NCBI GenBank assembly: GCA_002256345.1
Contig: NKIY01000008.1
Span: forward strand, 142,590-206,589
Length of the DNA stretch: 64,000 bases
DNA from: Bradyrhizobiaceae bacterium PARB1
Lineage (GTDB): Bacteria > Pseudomonadota > Alphaproteobacteria > Rhizobiales > Xanthobacteraceae
Reading direction: 5' to 3'
The notes beneath the pieces were generated by a model that made no database searches, had not been told where the DNA came from, and was given only the letters and a program-made list of their open reading frames with translations. The position numbers and the translations under genes were made by a program. This document shows positions 18,135-26,734 of the stretch, in pieces; position 1 is the first letter of the stretch, and each line of letters opens with the position of its first letter.

Positions 18135-19190
18135 TTGCCAAAGAGTGCATCGGATTCGTCTACGCTCGCTGCTCGCAAACCCGACTTCACCGCTTCAGCC
18201 GAGACGCAGGTCGTCATCGACTTCGACGACAACCGCGCGGCCTCCGCATTGGTCGGCCCTTACGGCCAGAACCTCGCGCTGATCGAGCGACGCCTCAATG
18301 TCGTCGTCGACAGCCGCGGCAATCACATCACGCTGACCGGCACCCGCGACGCCTGCGACGCCGGACGCCGCGTGCTGGAAATGCTCTATACACAGGCCGC
18401 GCAGGGCATCGAACTGGCACAGGGCGATGTCGAAGGTGCGATCCGCGCCACGCTGGCGCAGGGCTCGTTGTTTCCGTTCGATCCGAAGCATCCGTCGAAG
18501 CCGATCTCGACTTTCGAGGCAATCAATCTGCGCAAGCGCCCGGTTCGCGCACGCACGGCGGCGCAGGACTCCTATATTCGCGCGTTGAAGAGCAACGAAC
18601 TCGTGTTCGGCGTCGGCCCGGCCGGCACCGGCAAGACGTGGCTCGCGGTGGCGCATGCCTGCATGCTGTTCGAGCGCAAGGAAGTCGATCGCATCATCCT
18701 GTCACGCCCGGCGGTAGAAGCCGGCGAACGCCTTGGCTTCCTGCCCGGCGACCTCAAGGAAAAGGTCGATCCGTATCTGCGCCCGATCTATGACGCGCTC
18801 TATGACCTGATGGATGCGCGCATCGTCGAACGTGCGCTGCAGGCCAACGAGATCGAAATCGCGCCGCTCGCCTTCATGCGCGGTCGCACGCTGACCAATG
18901 CCGCGATCATTCTTGACGAAGCGCAGAACACCACATCGATGCAGATGAAGATGTTCCTGACGCGTCTGGGCGAGAACAGCCGTATGATCATCACCGGCGA
19001 TCCTTCCCAGGTCGACCTGCCGAACGGTCAGGTCTCTGGCCTCTCCGAGGCCGTGCGTCTGCTCGACGGCGTGCAGGGCATCGCGCAGGTGCATTTCAAG
19101 GGCGAAGACGTGGTGCGCCACGAACTGGTGGCACGCATCGTCGCTGCCTATGAGGGAGCGGCGCCCAAGGCCCAGGCCGCCAAGAGCTGA
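18135..19190 (+). CDS. phoH: PhoH-like ATPase
   Basis: A 351-residue PhoH-family P-loop protein. An N-terminal KH-like segment precedes the ATPase, with Walker A GPAGTGKT at residues 161-168 and Walker B IILDEAQN with Asp261. PhoH is linked to RNA metabolism and is commonly encoded beside ybeY, as here. The likely start is TTG 18135, 4 bp after miaB; no ATG lies near in frame before the conserved part. Its stop and the ybeY ATG share bases (TGATG). Confidence 0.93.
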   Translation: MPKSASDSSTLAARKPDFTASAETQVVIDFDDNRAASALVGPYGQNLALIERRLNVVVDSRGNHITLTGTRDACDAGRRVLEMLYTQAAQGIELAQGDVEGAIRATLAQGSLFPFDPKHPSKPISTFEAINLRKRPVRARTAAQDSYIRALKSNELVFGVGPAGTGKTWLAVAHACMLFERKEVDRIILSRPAVEAGERLGFLPGDLKEKVDPYLRPIYDALYDLMDARIVERALQANEIEIAPLAFMRGRTLTNAAIILDEAQNTTSMQMKMFLTRLGENSRMIITGDPSQVDLPNGQVSGLSEAVRLLDGVQGIAQVHFKGEDVVRHELVARIVAAYEGAAPKAQAAKS

Positions 19191-19768
19191 TGCAAATTTC
19201 CAAGACGAACGGCGGAGACGCATGTATCTCCGTCGATGAGAAAACTTATCGACCGATGACCACCCATATTCCACCCGCGACCGAGGTTCTCGTCGTCGCC
19301 GATTGCTGGTCCGCCGAACCTGAGGCCGACGCGATCATCCACCGTGCCATCGAGGCCGCATCGCGCATGGTGGACGACGACACCGCCGATGCCGAACTCG
19401 CCGTCATGCTGACGGACGACACCGGCATCCGCACGCTGAACAACAACTGGCGCGGCTTCGACAAGGCCACGAATGTCCTGTCCTTCCCCGCCTTGCAGCC
19501 GCCGGAGGGCGCCGAGGTGCCCGACGATATGCCTGTCATGCTCGGCGACATCGCCATCGCCTATGAGACGACCCGCCGTGAAGCGGACGAAGAAGAGAAG
19601 CCTTTCGCCCATCATCTCAGCCATCTCGCCGTGCACGGCTTCCTGCACCTCGTCGGCTACGATCACGAGAACGCAGAAGAGGCCGAGGAGATGGAGCAGA
19701 TGGAGCGCGAGATTCTGTCGACGCTCGGAATTCCCGACCCCTATGCCAATCAGGGCGAGGTGATCTGA
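19190..19768 (+). CDS. ybeY: Endoribonuclease YbeY (rRNA maturation factor)
   Basis: A 192-residue UPF0054 metalloprotein needed for 16S rRNA 3'-end maturation and ribosome quality control. The zinc motif H-x3-H-x5-H is His149, His153 and His159 (HGFLHLVGYDH). The conserved LNNNWRGFDKATNVLSFP is present. The start at 19190 is coupled to phoH through TGATG; ATG 19256, which removes 22 residues, is an alternative and would match the usual family length better. Confidence 0.94.
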   Translation: MQISKTNGGDACISVDEKTYRPMTTHIPPATEVLVVADCWSAEPEADAIIHRAIEAASRMVDDDTADAELAVMLTDDTGIRTLNNNWRGFDKATNVLSFPALQPPEGAEVPDDMPVMLGDIAIAYETTRREADEEEKPFAHHLSHLAVHGFLHLVGYDHENAEEAEEMEQMEREILSTLGIPDPYANQGEVI

Positions 19769-19769
19769 C

Positions 19770-20888
19770 ATGCCGGAGGGCGATAGTAATAACGGCAAGC
19801 CGAACGGCACCGCCAACCTGCCCGCCGTGGTGCATGACGGCGAGGTCATGCGCCCCGCCGCCGAGAACTGGCTGACACGCGCGATCCGCTCGCTGTTCGG
19901 ATGGAAGACCGGATCGGTGCGCGCCGATCTGCAAGTCGTGCTCGATGCGTCGGAGCCGGAAGAAACCGGATTCTCCGCCGTCGAGCGCACCATGCTGCGC
20001 AATATTCTCGGCCTCAATGAGCGGCGCATCGCCGACGTGATGGTACATCGTTCCGACATCGTCGCGGTGAAGCAGGACATTTCCCTCGGCGAATTGATGA
20101 GCCTGTTCGAGAGCGCCGGCCATTCGCGTCTCGTCGTCTATAACGAGACGCTCGACGATCCCGTCGGCATCGTCCATATCCGCGACCTGCTCGGCTACAT
20201 GACCATCAAGGCGCGCAGCGAGCCGAAGCCTAGCGTTGCAAAACGCAAGAAGCCGCTGCCCGCCGGTCTCGACCTGCGTAACGTCGATCTCGCGCAAACC
20301 GTTGCGGAGACCGGCATCATCCGCAAGCTGCTCTACGTGCCGCCCTCCATGCGCGCCATCGACCTACTGGCGCAGATGCAGGCCGCACGTCTCCATCTCG
20401 CGCTCGTGGTGGATGAATATGGCGGCACCGACGGCCTCGTTTCCATCGAGGACATCGTCGAACAGATCGTCGGCGAGATCGACGACGAGCACGACAGCGA
20501 AGAACCGCCCTCCATCGTCAAGCAAGGCGACTACTTTATCGCCGATGCCCGCACCAGCCTCGAAGATGCGCGCAAGCTGATTGGTCAGGATTTCGAGACC
20601 GGCGAAGACGGCGAGGATGTCGAGACACTGGGCGGATATATCGTCACCCATGTCGGGCGCCTGCCCGTACGCGGCGAAGTGATCGCCGGGCCCGGCGAAT
20701 TCGAGATCGAAGTGCTCGACGCCGACCCGCGCCGCGTCAAGCGTTTGCGCATCGGCCCGCGCAAGGAGCGCCCTGCCCCGCGCGTTCGCGAACCGCGCAA
20801 GCGCGGCGCCGCATCCGACACCGCCAATTCGCAATCGCCTGATACAGCGAATCCGCCCCCCTCCGGAGACAGCGCGGGAACGCCGTGA
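19770..20888 (+). CDS. Hemolysin/CorC family CBS-domain protein (YbeX-like)
   Basis: A 372-residue cytoplasmic protein with two CBS domains (VMVHRSDIVAV to GIVHIRDLLGYM, then IRKLLYVPPSM to DEYGGTDGLVSIEDIVEQIVGEI) and the CorC/HlyC transporter-associated domain at the C-terminus (GDYFIADARTS...ETLGGYIVTHVGRLP). Unlike the DUF21-containing relatives it lacks membrane segments. The family is linked to magnesium/cobalt homeostasis and ribosome function. A Pro/Ser-rich tail ends the protein. It begins 1 bp after ybeY and overlaps lnt by 4 bp. Confidence 0.9.
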   Translation: MPEGDSNNGKPNGTANLPAVVHDGEVMRPAAENWLTRAIRSLFGWKTGSVRADLQVVLDASEPEETGFSAVERTMLRNILGLNERRIADVMVHRSDIVAVKQDISLGELMSLFESAGHSRLVVYNETLDDPVGIVHIRDLLGYMTIKARSEPKPSVAKRKKPLPAGLDLRNVDLAQTVAETGIIRKLLYVPPSMRAIDLLAQMQAARLHLALVVDEYGGTDGLVSIEDIVEQIVGEIDDEHDSEEPPSIVKQGDYFIADARTSLEDARKLIGQDFETGEDGEDVETLGGYIVTHVGRLPVRGEVIAGPGEFEIEVLDADPRRVKRLRIGPRKERPAPRVREPRKRGAASDTANSQSPDTANPPPSGDSAGTP

Positions 20889-22492
20889 TCCCCAGGCAGC
20901 TACGCAATATCGCACTCAGCACCATTCTTGCCTGGGGTTGGAAGCGTGCCGCCATCGCTTTCCTTGCCGGCGCGTTCTCGTCGCTGGCGATGGCGCCCTT
21001 CAATGCGTGGCCGATCCTCTTCCTTACATTTCCCGTCGTCGTCTGGCTGATCGACGGCGCTGCCGCCGGCAAGATGCGCGGCATCCCTGCCGCCGCCATG
21101 GCTGGCTGGTGGTTCGGCTTCGGCTATTTCGTGCCGGGCCTCTACTGGATCGGCTATGCGTTCCTCGTCGATGCCGAGACCTTCGCATGGTTGTTGCCAG
21201 CGGCCATCTGCGGCCTGCCGGCCTATCTCGCGCTTTACACCGCACTCGGCTTCGCGATCGCGCGCCTGCTGTGGACGAAAGACGCATCACGCGTACTCGC
21301 GCTCGCGGCCAGCCTCACCATCGGCGAATGGCTGCGCGGGCACATGCTCACCGGCTTCCCGTGGAATGCGTTCGGTTATGCACTGACCGAACCGCTCGCC
21401 CTGGCGCAGACCGTATCGCTGATCGGCCTGTGGGGAATGACCTTCCTCGCTGTGGCGATCTTCGCATCGCCCGCAGCGTTGTTCGACAGCCGCTCGCGCA
21501 CGCAGCGGCCGTGGCTAGCGCCGGTGCTTGCATTGTCGCTGCTGATCGCGATGGGCGCCTATGGCGCCATCCGCCTCGCACGTACGCCGACGCAATATGT
21601 CGCCAATGTGAAGCTGCGTATCATGCAGCCCGCGATCTCGCAGGACAAACGCTTCAACTATTCCGCCAAGGCGGATGTGATGAGCAAATATCTCGCGTTG
21701 TCCGACCGCTCGACGGGCCCGGAGAATAGCGGCGTCGGTTCCGCCAATGTGCTGATCTGGCCGGAGTCGGCTTTCCCGTTCTTCCTGTCGCGCGAAGCCG
21801 ATGCGATGGCGCAGATCGCCGATCTCCTGCCGAAGGGTACCGTGCTGATCACCGGGGCGGTGCGCCCGCCCGATCAGCCGCCGGGTACGCGCGTGACGCG
21901 CGCCTATAATTCGATCTTCGTGATCGACCACGATGGCACGTTCCTGTCGGTCTACGACAAGCTGCATCTGGTGCCGTTTGGCGAATATTTGCCGTTCCAG
22001 AATGTGCTCGAGAAGATCGGCCTGCAGCAGCTCACCAAGGTGCATGGCGGCTTCATCCCGGGCACAAGACGCAAGCCGATGGATGTGCCCGGCGCACCAA
22101 AAATGCTGCCGCTGATCTGCTACGAGGCCGTGTTTCCTGACGACATCGTGATCCAGAACGACCGCCCGGGATGGATCGTGAATCTCACCAACGACGGCTG
22201 GTTCGGTATTTCCACCGGGCCCTATCAGCATCTCCAGCAGAGCCGGATTCGCGCGATCGAGGAAGGACTTCCGCTGGTTCGTGCTGCGAATACCGGGATT
22301 TCCGTCGTCGTCGATCCCGTCGGCCGCATTGTCGCGGAGCTTGGCCTTGGCGTCGAAGGCGTGCTCGATTCCCGCCTGCCTGCGGCGATTCAGCCCACCT
22401 TTTACGGGAATACCGGCGACCTTCCCGCGGCGATTGGTGTCGCATTGGCGATCGTTTTTGCGGCGCGCCGCCGGACAAAATCCCGCGCCTGA
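20885..22492 (+). CDS. lnt: Apolipoprotein N-acyltransferase
   Basis: A 535-residue inner-membrane enzyme that adds the third acyl chain to lipoproteins. About eight N-terminal helices precede a periplasmic nitrilase-fold domain with the catalytic triad Glu294 (WPESAFPF), Lys359 (YDKLHLVPFGEYLPF) and Cys412 (LICYEAVF). It starts at GTG 20885, overlapping the CorC-like stop. In Sinorhizobium the orthologue was named actA, an acid-tolerance gene next to the regulator phrR; the same pairing is seen here. Confidence 0.96.
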   Translation: MIPRQLRNIALSTILAWGWKRAAIAFLAGAFSSLAMAPFNAWPILFLTFPVVVWLIDGAAAGKMRGIPAAAMAGWWFGFGYFVPGLYWIGYAFLVDAETFAWLLPAAICGLPAYLALYTALGFAIARLLWTKDASRVLALAASLTIGEWLRGHMLTGFPWNAFGYALTEPLALAQTVSLIGLWGMTFLAVAIFASPAALFDSRSRTQRPWLAPVLALSLLIAMGAYGAIRLARTPTQYVANVKLRIMQPAISQDKRFNYSAKADVMSKYLALSDRSTGPENSGVGSANVLIWPESAFPFFLSREADAMAQIADLLPKGTVLITGAVRPPDQPPGTRVTRAYNSIFVIDHDGTFLSVYDKLHLVPFGEYLPFQNVLEKIGLQQLTKVHGGFIPGTRRKPMDVPGAPKMLPLICYEAVFPDDIVIQNDRPGWIVNLTNDGWFGISTGPYQHLQQSRIRAIEEGLPLVRAANTGISVVVDPVGRIVAELGLGVEGVLDSRLPAAIQPTFYGNTGDLPAAIGVALAIVFAARRRTKSRA

Positions 22493-22769
22493 TCAGTATC
22501 TCAACTATCCTCGATAGTTAGACTTGGCCGTGCCGGCATCCATGTTCGGCACGATGCCTAAGCTCAAAGGCTTTCTAAGCTAGCTTTATTGGCAGCATTT
22601 CTCGCTATCTGAGAAATTAGGCATCACAGGCGCTAAATTTTCTACTTAGGAAGATTTACGCCGCTGCTATATAGTCTATTAGGATACCGTCGGTTCCCGA
22701 CTGATGCTGATCTGCGACGGGCGTCTTCTCTGCTCCGTCTCCCCCATTGTGTGACCAGGAGTATTTGAG
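22493..22769. promoter_or_regulatory. AT-rich 277-bp region upstream of the PhrR-like gene with inverted repeats
   Basis: No gene. Clear palindromes are AACTATC-CTC-GATAGTT (22503-22519), directly after lnt, and ATTTCTC (22597-22603) with GAGAAAT (22611-22617). CTAAGC and CTAAGCTAGC lie between them. The first may terminate lnt; the second could be an operator. Confidence 0.45.
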
Positions 22770-23186
22770 ATGTCGACGAAAGCGCCCAATCCTGTTGACA
22801 AATATGTCGGCAGCCGTGTGCGCATGCGCCGTATTATGCTGGGCATGAGTCAGGAGAAACTGGGCGAAGCGCTCGGACTTACATTCCAGCAAGTGCAGAA
22901 ATACGAGAAGGGCACCAACCGCGTCGGTGCCAGCCGCCTGCAGCAGATCTCGGAAATCCTGCAAGTACCGGTCTCCTTCCTGTTCGAAGGCGGCCCGGGT
23001 GCTATCGAAACCAGCAACGGTTTTGGCGAGGCGGCATCGCCCACTTATGTGTCCGACTTCCTCGCAACATCCGAAGGCCTCGCGCTGACGCGTGCATTCA
23101 CGCGCATCTCCGATGCCAAGCTCCGCCGCAGCATCGTCGATCTCGTCGAACAGATCGCTGCCCGCGAAGTGACGGACCAGCACTGA
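22770..23186 (+). CDS. XRE-family HTH regulator (PhrR/PraR type)
   Basis: A 138-residue regulator with a SinR/Cro-like helix-turn-helix at about 10-65 (RRIMLGMSQEKLGEALGLTFQQVQKYEKGTNR, seen as MSQEKLGEALG and QQVQKYEKG). The C-terminal tail has LRRSIVDLVEQIA, a helix for dimerisation. By position after lnt and by sequence it matches rhizobial PhrR/PraR, which represses biofilm and attachment genes and its own gene in Rhizobium. That function is carried over from relatives. The leader is long, AT-rich and full of inverted repeats. Confidence 0.9.
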   Translation: MSTKAPNPVDKYVGSRVRMRRIMLGMSQEKLGEALGLTFQQVQKYEKGTNRVGASRLQQISEILQVPVSFLFEGGPGAIETSNGFGEAASPTYVSDFLATSEGLALTRAFTRISDAKLRRSIVDLVEQIAAREVTDQH

Positions 23187-23199
23187 ACATCGCTGACAC

Positions 23200-23240
23200 G
23201 CATGGTGGGCAAAAGCGCGACGCGCTTTCGCCCACCATGC
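23200..23240. repeat. Strong hairpin GCATGGTGGGC/GCCCACCATGC
   Basis: 11-bp arms at 23200-23210 and 23230-23240 with further pairing of AAAGCGC/GCGCTTT inside. It lies 14 bp after the regulator stop and may end its transcript. It occupies the place where metK stands in related genomes, as I recall. Confidence 0.6.
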
Positions 23241-23316
23241 AGTCGACTCATCATTGATGCCGGTATTCGCCATTACGCCGATGGCGCAATGCGTATTTCG
23301 GCGCTATCACCGCGCC

Positions 23317-24027
23317 ATGATGACTGACGACAATACCGACGACTCCAAACGCTACACCGGCTCCTTCTTCGGACGCCGCAAGGGCCACAAACTGCGCGAC
23401 CATCAGGCTGACCTGATGGCGACGCTGCTGCCTGCGCTCACCGTCGACATCACGCAGCCCGCCCCCGACGATCTGCGCACATTGTTTGGTGGCGAAGTCG
23501 AAGCGGTGCGCCTCGAGATCGGCTTCGGCGGCGGCGAGCATCTGGTGGCCGAGGCACTGGCACATCCGGACATCGGCTTCATCGGCTGCGAGCCCTACAT
23601 CAATGGCATGGCCAAGATCCTCGTGCAGATCGAGGCGCAGAACATCGGCAATATTCGCCTCGTCGCCGGCGATGCCGCGGAGCTGCTGAACTGGGCGCCA
23701 TCGCAGTCGCTGAAGCGCATCGACCTGATTCATCCCGATCCATGGCCGAAGAAGAAGCACTGGAAGCGCCGCTTCGTGCAAGACGCGACGCTGGCGACCA
23801 TGGCGCGCGTGCTGGCGCCGCACGGCGAATTTCGTTTCGTCTGCGATATCGAGAGTTATGTGGCGTGGACACTATGGCATGTGACGCGGTCGCCGGCCTT
23901 TGTCTGGCTCGCAGAGCGTGCAGATGATTGGCGCTTGCCCTGGCCGAACTACACAATGACGCGCTACGGCCGGAAGGCCACGCGCGAGGGGCGGAAAGCC
24001 AGCTATCTGATGTTCCGGTTGAAGTAG
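23317..24027 (+). CDS. trmB: tRNA (guanine-N7-)-methyltransferase
   Basis: A 236-residue SAM-dependent methyltransferase making m7G46 in tRNA. The SAM site is LEIGFGGGEHLV, then GCEPYINGMAKIL, and the family hallmark LIHPDPWPKKKHWKRRFV. The C-terminal block NYTMTRYGRKATREGRKASY ends the fold. The frame is open from 23254, but the ATG pair at 23317/23320 starts where TrmB homologues with an RSFFGRRKGH-type N-terminus begin. It is not followed by rimP-nusA here. Confidence 0.94.
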   Translation: MMTDDNTDDSKRYTGSFFGRRKGHKLRDHQADLMATLLPALTVDITQPAPDDLRTLFGGEVEAVRLEIGFGGGEHLVAEALAHPDIGFIGCEPYINGMAKILVQIEAQNIGNIRLVAGDAAELLNWAPSQSLKRIDLIHPDPWPKKKHWKRRFVQDATLATMARVLAPHGEFRFVCDIESYVAWTLWHVTRSPAFVWLAERADDWRLPWPNYTMTRYGRKATREGRKASYLMFRLK

Positions 24028-24032
24028 GAAAA

Positions 24033-24158
24033 CTTGTCCCGGACGCGATGCGGCGCCCTTGTGCCGCTTCGCAGAGCCGAGACCGTTCCGGCCTCCGAGC
24101 TCTGTGCGGTCCTGGTTCTGCAAAGCAGCGCTAAGCGCTGCATTGCGCCCGGGACAAG
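24033..24158. repeat. Long palindrome, family C (copy 1)
   Basis: Begins TTGTCCCGGACGCGATGCGG and ends GCGCCCGGGACAAG, so the ends are complementary. It closely matches 31267-31392 and partly 42253-42287. It separates two convergent genes. Confidence 0.75.
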
Positions 24159-24160
24159 GA

Positions 24161-25165
24161 TCACAGCATGTTCGGCAGCACGCGATCCGGCGGCTTGTGC
24201 GCGTCCAGGAAGGTGCGGATGTTGATGATCACCTTCTCGCCCATCTCGACGCGGCCTTCCACCGTGGCCGAGCCCATATGCGGCAGCAGCACCACCTTGC
24301 CAGCCTTGGCGAGCCGCACCAGTTTCGGATTCACCGCAGGCTCATGCTCGAACACGTCGAGCGCCGCGCCCGCGATGTCGCCTGTCTCGATCAGCTTGGT
24401 CAGCGTTTCTTCGTCGATCACCTCGCCACGCGCGGTGTTGACGATATAGGCGTCCTTGCGGATCAGCTTGAGACGACGCGCCGACAGCAGATGGAAGGTG
24501 GCCGGCGTATGCGGGCAGTTCACCGAGATGATGTCCATGCGCGCCAGCATCTGATCGAGCGAATCCCAATAGGTGGCATCGAGCTCGTCGGCGATCTTCG
24601 GGGCGACCGGCTTGCGGTTATGATAGTGGATCTGCAGCCCGAAGGCTTTGGCGCGGCGCGCCACCGCCTGGCCGATACGGCCCATGCCGATGATGCCGAG
24701 ACGTTTGCCGCCGAGCCGCTTGCCGAGCATCCAGGTCGGCGACCAGCCCTGCCAGTCTTCACGGCCTTCGGTGAGGATTGCGGCGCCCTCGATGAGGCGG
24801 CGCGGCACCGCGAGGATCAGCGACATGGTCATGTCGGCCGTGTCCTCGGTCAGTACTTTCGGTGTGTTGGTGACGGTGATGCCTTTGGCCTGCGCGGCGA
24901 CGACGTCGATATTGTCGACGCCATTGCCGAAATTGGCGATCAGCCTGATCTTGCAGTCGGGCTGGTCGAGCAGCTCCTTGGTGATCTCGTCGGTGACGGT
25001 GGGAACCAGAACATCCGCCGTGCGGATCGCCTCGGCGAGTTGCTCCTGCGTCATCGGCACATCGTCGACATTGAGGCGCGCATCGAACAATTCGCGCATC
25101 CGCGTCTCGATGGATTCCGGCAGACGACGGGTGACGACAACGAGGGGCTTCTTCTTGACCGTCAT
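24161..25165 (-). CDS. D-2-hydroxyacid dehydrogenase (glyoxylate/hydroxypyruvate reductase type)
   Basis: A 334-residue NAD(P)-dependent dehydrogenase. The N-terminal substrate domain leads to FGNGVDNIDV; the cofactor fold holds GMGRIG with LGIIG before it, and the catalytic Arg in NTARGEVIDE, the Glu in HEPAVN, and the His in LLPHMGSAT. Members reduce glyoxylate or hydroxypyruvate, or act as D-glycerate dehydrogenase. The exact substrate is inferred from the GyaR-like subfamily. It is divergent from the SH3 gene. Confidence 0.88.
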   Translation of the reverse strand: MTVKKKPLVVVTRRLPESIETRMRELFDARLNVDDVPMTQEQLAEAIRTADVLVPTVTDEITKELLDQPDCKIRLIANFGNGVDNIDVVAAQAKGITVTNTPKVLTEDTADMTMSLILAVPRRLIEGAAILTEGREDWQGWSPTWMLGKRLGGKRLGIIGMGRIGQAVARRAKAFGLQIHYHNRKPVAPKIADELDATYWDSLDQMLARMDIISVNCPHTPATFHLLSARRLKLIRKDAYIVNTARGEVIDEETLTKLIETGDIAGAALDVFEHEPAVNPKLVRLAKAGKVVLLPHMGSATVEGRVEMGEKVIINIRTFLDAHKPPDRVLPNML

Positions 25166-25261
25166 ATCCTGTTCACTCGCCCCTTGTTCGTTCAGTCCGC
25201 ATTAACCCGGTTGATCGAAACTCCGGCAGCCGCGCAAATGCACCGTTTCCTCGGGTTCCCC

Positions 25262-25319
25262 CACTTAACCGGGTGTCTTGTTAAGTGTTTTGGGCCTTGG
25301 TTCTCTCTATCAGAGAACC
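25262..25319. promoter_or_regulatory. Two perfect 8-bp inverted repeats in tandem
   Basis: CACTTAAC (25262-25269) with GTTAAGTG (25280-25287), then GGTTCTCT (25299-25306) with AGAGAACC (25312-25319). The first is followed by TTTT. They lie about 70-125 nt upstream of the SH3 gene, and may be operators or stem-loops of a long leader. Confidence 0.45.
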
Positions 25320-25387
25320 GGGCCGAAACAAGAACCCCAAGGCCCGCGTGCAATGCGACAAGAATGGAATGGCGTGAGGTTGGGTTA

Positions 25388-25915
25388 ATGACGTCGGGGC
25401 GTTTTGCGTATGCTGGTTTGGCGGTTGTGGTGCTCATGGTCACAGCGATCGATCCGGCCCTCGCCGCCAACACCGTTCCCCTTGGCGCCAGCGGCCTGCC
25501 TGTGCCGCGCTATGTCAGCCTCAAATCCGATCATGTGAATGTCCGCGCCGGCCCGACCAAGGATAACGATGTCGCCTGGGTCTATACCAAGGCCGGCCTG
25601 CCGGTGGAGATCACCGCCGAATACGAAAACTGGCGCCGGGTCCGCGATTCCGAGGGCTCCGAGGGCTGGGTCTATCACTCGCTGCTGTCCGGCCGCCGCA
25701 CCGCGGTGGTGACCATGAAGCAGAAGGACGAACTGGCCGCGATCTATGACGATCCGGACCCGAAGAGCTCCGTCGCTGCGCGCCTGCAGGCCGGCGTGGT
25801 GGCGCAGGTGAAGCGCTGCAAGGACGGCTGGTGCCGGGTGATCGGCACCGGTTTCGATGGCTGGATCGAGCAGCAACGCCTGTGGGGCGTTTATGCCGAC
25901 GAGAAGGTAAACTGA
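25388..25915 (+). CDS. Exported bacterial SH3 domain protein
   Basis: A 175-residue exported protein. A signal peptide (about 1-28, AGLAVVVLMVTAIDPALA, cleavage after ALA) is followed by two SH3b-like repeats: YVSLKSDHVNVRAGPTKDNDVAWVY through SEGWVYHSLLSGRR and a second ending CKDGWCRVIGTGFDGWIEQQRLWGVY. SH3b domains bind the cell wall or peptides. The frame is open from 24059 across a non-coding repeat and the opposite-strand dehydrogenase, which I reject. ATG 25364 is a second possible start but would delay the signal peptide. Confidence 0.85.
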   Translation: MTSGRFAYAGLAVVVLMVTAIDPALAANTVPLGASGLPVPRYVSLKSDHVNVRAGPTKDNDVAWVYTKAGLPVEITAEYENWRRVRDSEGSEGWVYHSLLSGRRTAVVTMKQKDELAAIYDDPDPKSSVAARLQAGVVAQVKRCKDGWCRVIGTGFDGWIEQQRLWGVYADEKVN

Positions 25916-25919
25916 ACGG

Positions 25920-26690
25920 ATGCGTACCGGCCTGCTGGCCTTTGCACTCACGTTCCTGCCGCACCTTGCTTTCGCGCAATCGGCTGTCGAGCAATGCCTC
26001 GCCGCCAGGCAAAGCCTGACCGACGCAGCGCCGCTCTCGCGTACATCCGCCCTGCTCCGGGCCTCCGGACCGCTGCGCATCGTCGCCATCGGCTCGTCAT
26101 CGACGCGCGGCCTTTGGCAATCGGACCCGGCGCGGACCTATCCGGGCATGCTGAAATCGGAACTGGAACGGCTGAGGCCGGGCTTGCAGGTTTCCATCAT
26201 CAATAGCGGTCGCAATGCCGACACCATCCCCGGCAATGTCGCCCGGTTCGAGCGCGACGTATTCGCGCACAAGCCCGATCTCGTCATCTGGCAGATCGGC
26301 ACCAATGACGTGACCTGGCTGCAGAGCAGCGACAGCTTGACGGCCAAGATCGTCGAGGGGATTCGCCAGTTGAAAGCAGCCGGCGCCGATGTGGTGCTGA
26401 TGGACCAGCAGTATGCACCGGTAATTCTCGCGTCGAACCACAGCAAGATGCAGGCGAGCATCGCAGACGCCGCACGGCAGGAGAATGTGCCGCTGTTCTC
26501 GCGCTTCGACCTGATGCGCCGCGCCGTCGAAGGCGGGCTGTCGATGTCCGCGCTGACGAGCATGGACGGGTTGCACAGTTCTGCGGATGGTTACGCCTGC
26601 ACCGGCCGCGCACTCGCACGTGCGATCGTGGCAACAATGCCTGCCTCTCAAACGCAAACTGCGCCGACGAAACGCCAGCGCAGCAGGTAG
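25920..26690 (+). CDS. Exported SGNH/GDSL-family hydrolase
   Basis: A 256-residue protein with a signal peptide (RTGLLAFALTFLPHLAFAQ). The SGNH blocks are: block I IVAIGSSSTRG (Ser in GSSS instead of the usual GDS), block II SGRNADTI, block III IWQIGTNDV, and block V DGLHSSADGY with the catalytic Asp/His pair. It should be a periplasmic esterase or lipase-like acylhydrolase with an unknown substrate. It starts 4 bp after the SH3 gene, so the two are likely cotranscribed and the target may be an envelope polymer. Confidence 0.87.
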   Translation: MRTGLLAFALTFLPHLAFAQSAVEQCLAARQSLTDAAPLSRTSALLRASGPLRIVAIGSSSTRGLWQSDPARTYPGMLKSELERLRPGLQVSIINSGRNADTIPGNVARFERDVFAHKPDLVIWQIGTNDVTWLQSSDSLTAKIVEGIRQLKAAGADVVLMDQQYAPVILASNHSKMQASIADAARQENVPLFSRFDLMRRAVEGGLSMSALTSMDGLHSSADGYACTGRALARAIVATMPASQTQTAPTKRQRSR

Positions 26691-26734
26691 TGCAGTGATG
26701 CCTGACAGGCCGGGCGCAGCGCGCCCGCGCAGCC

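Noticed and set aside
24059..25387. Long open plus-strand frame extending the SH3 gene by 443 codons
   Set aside because: It runs over a palindromic repeat and antisense to a clear dehydrogenase gene; the real protein starts with a signal peptide at 25388.
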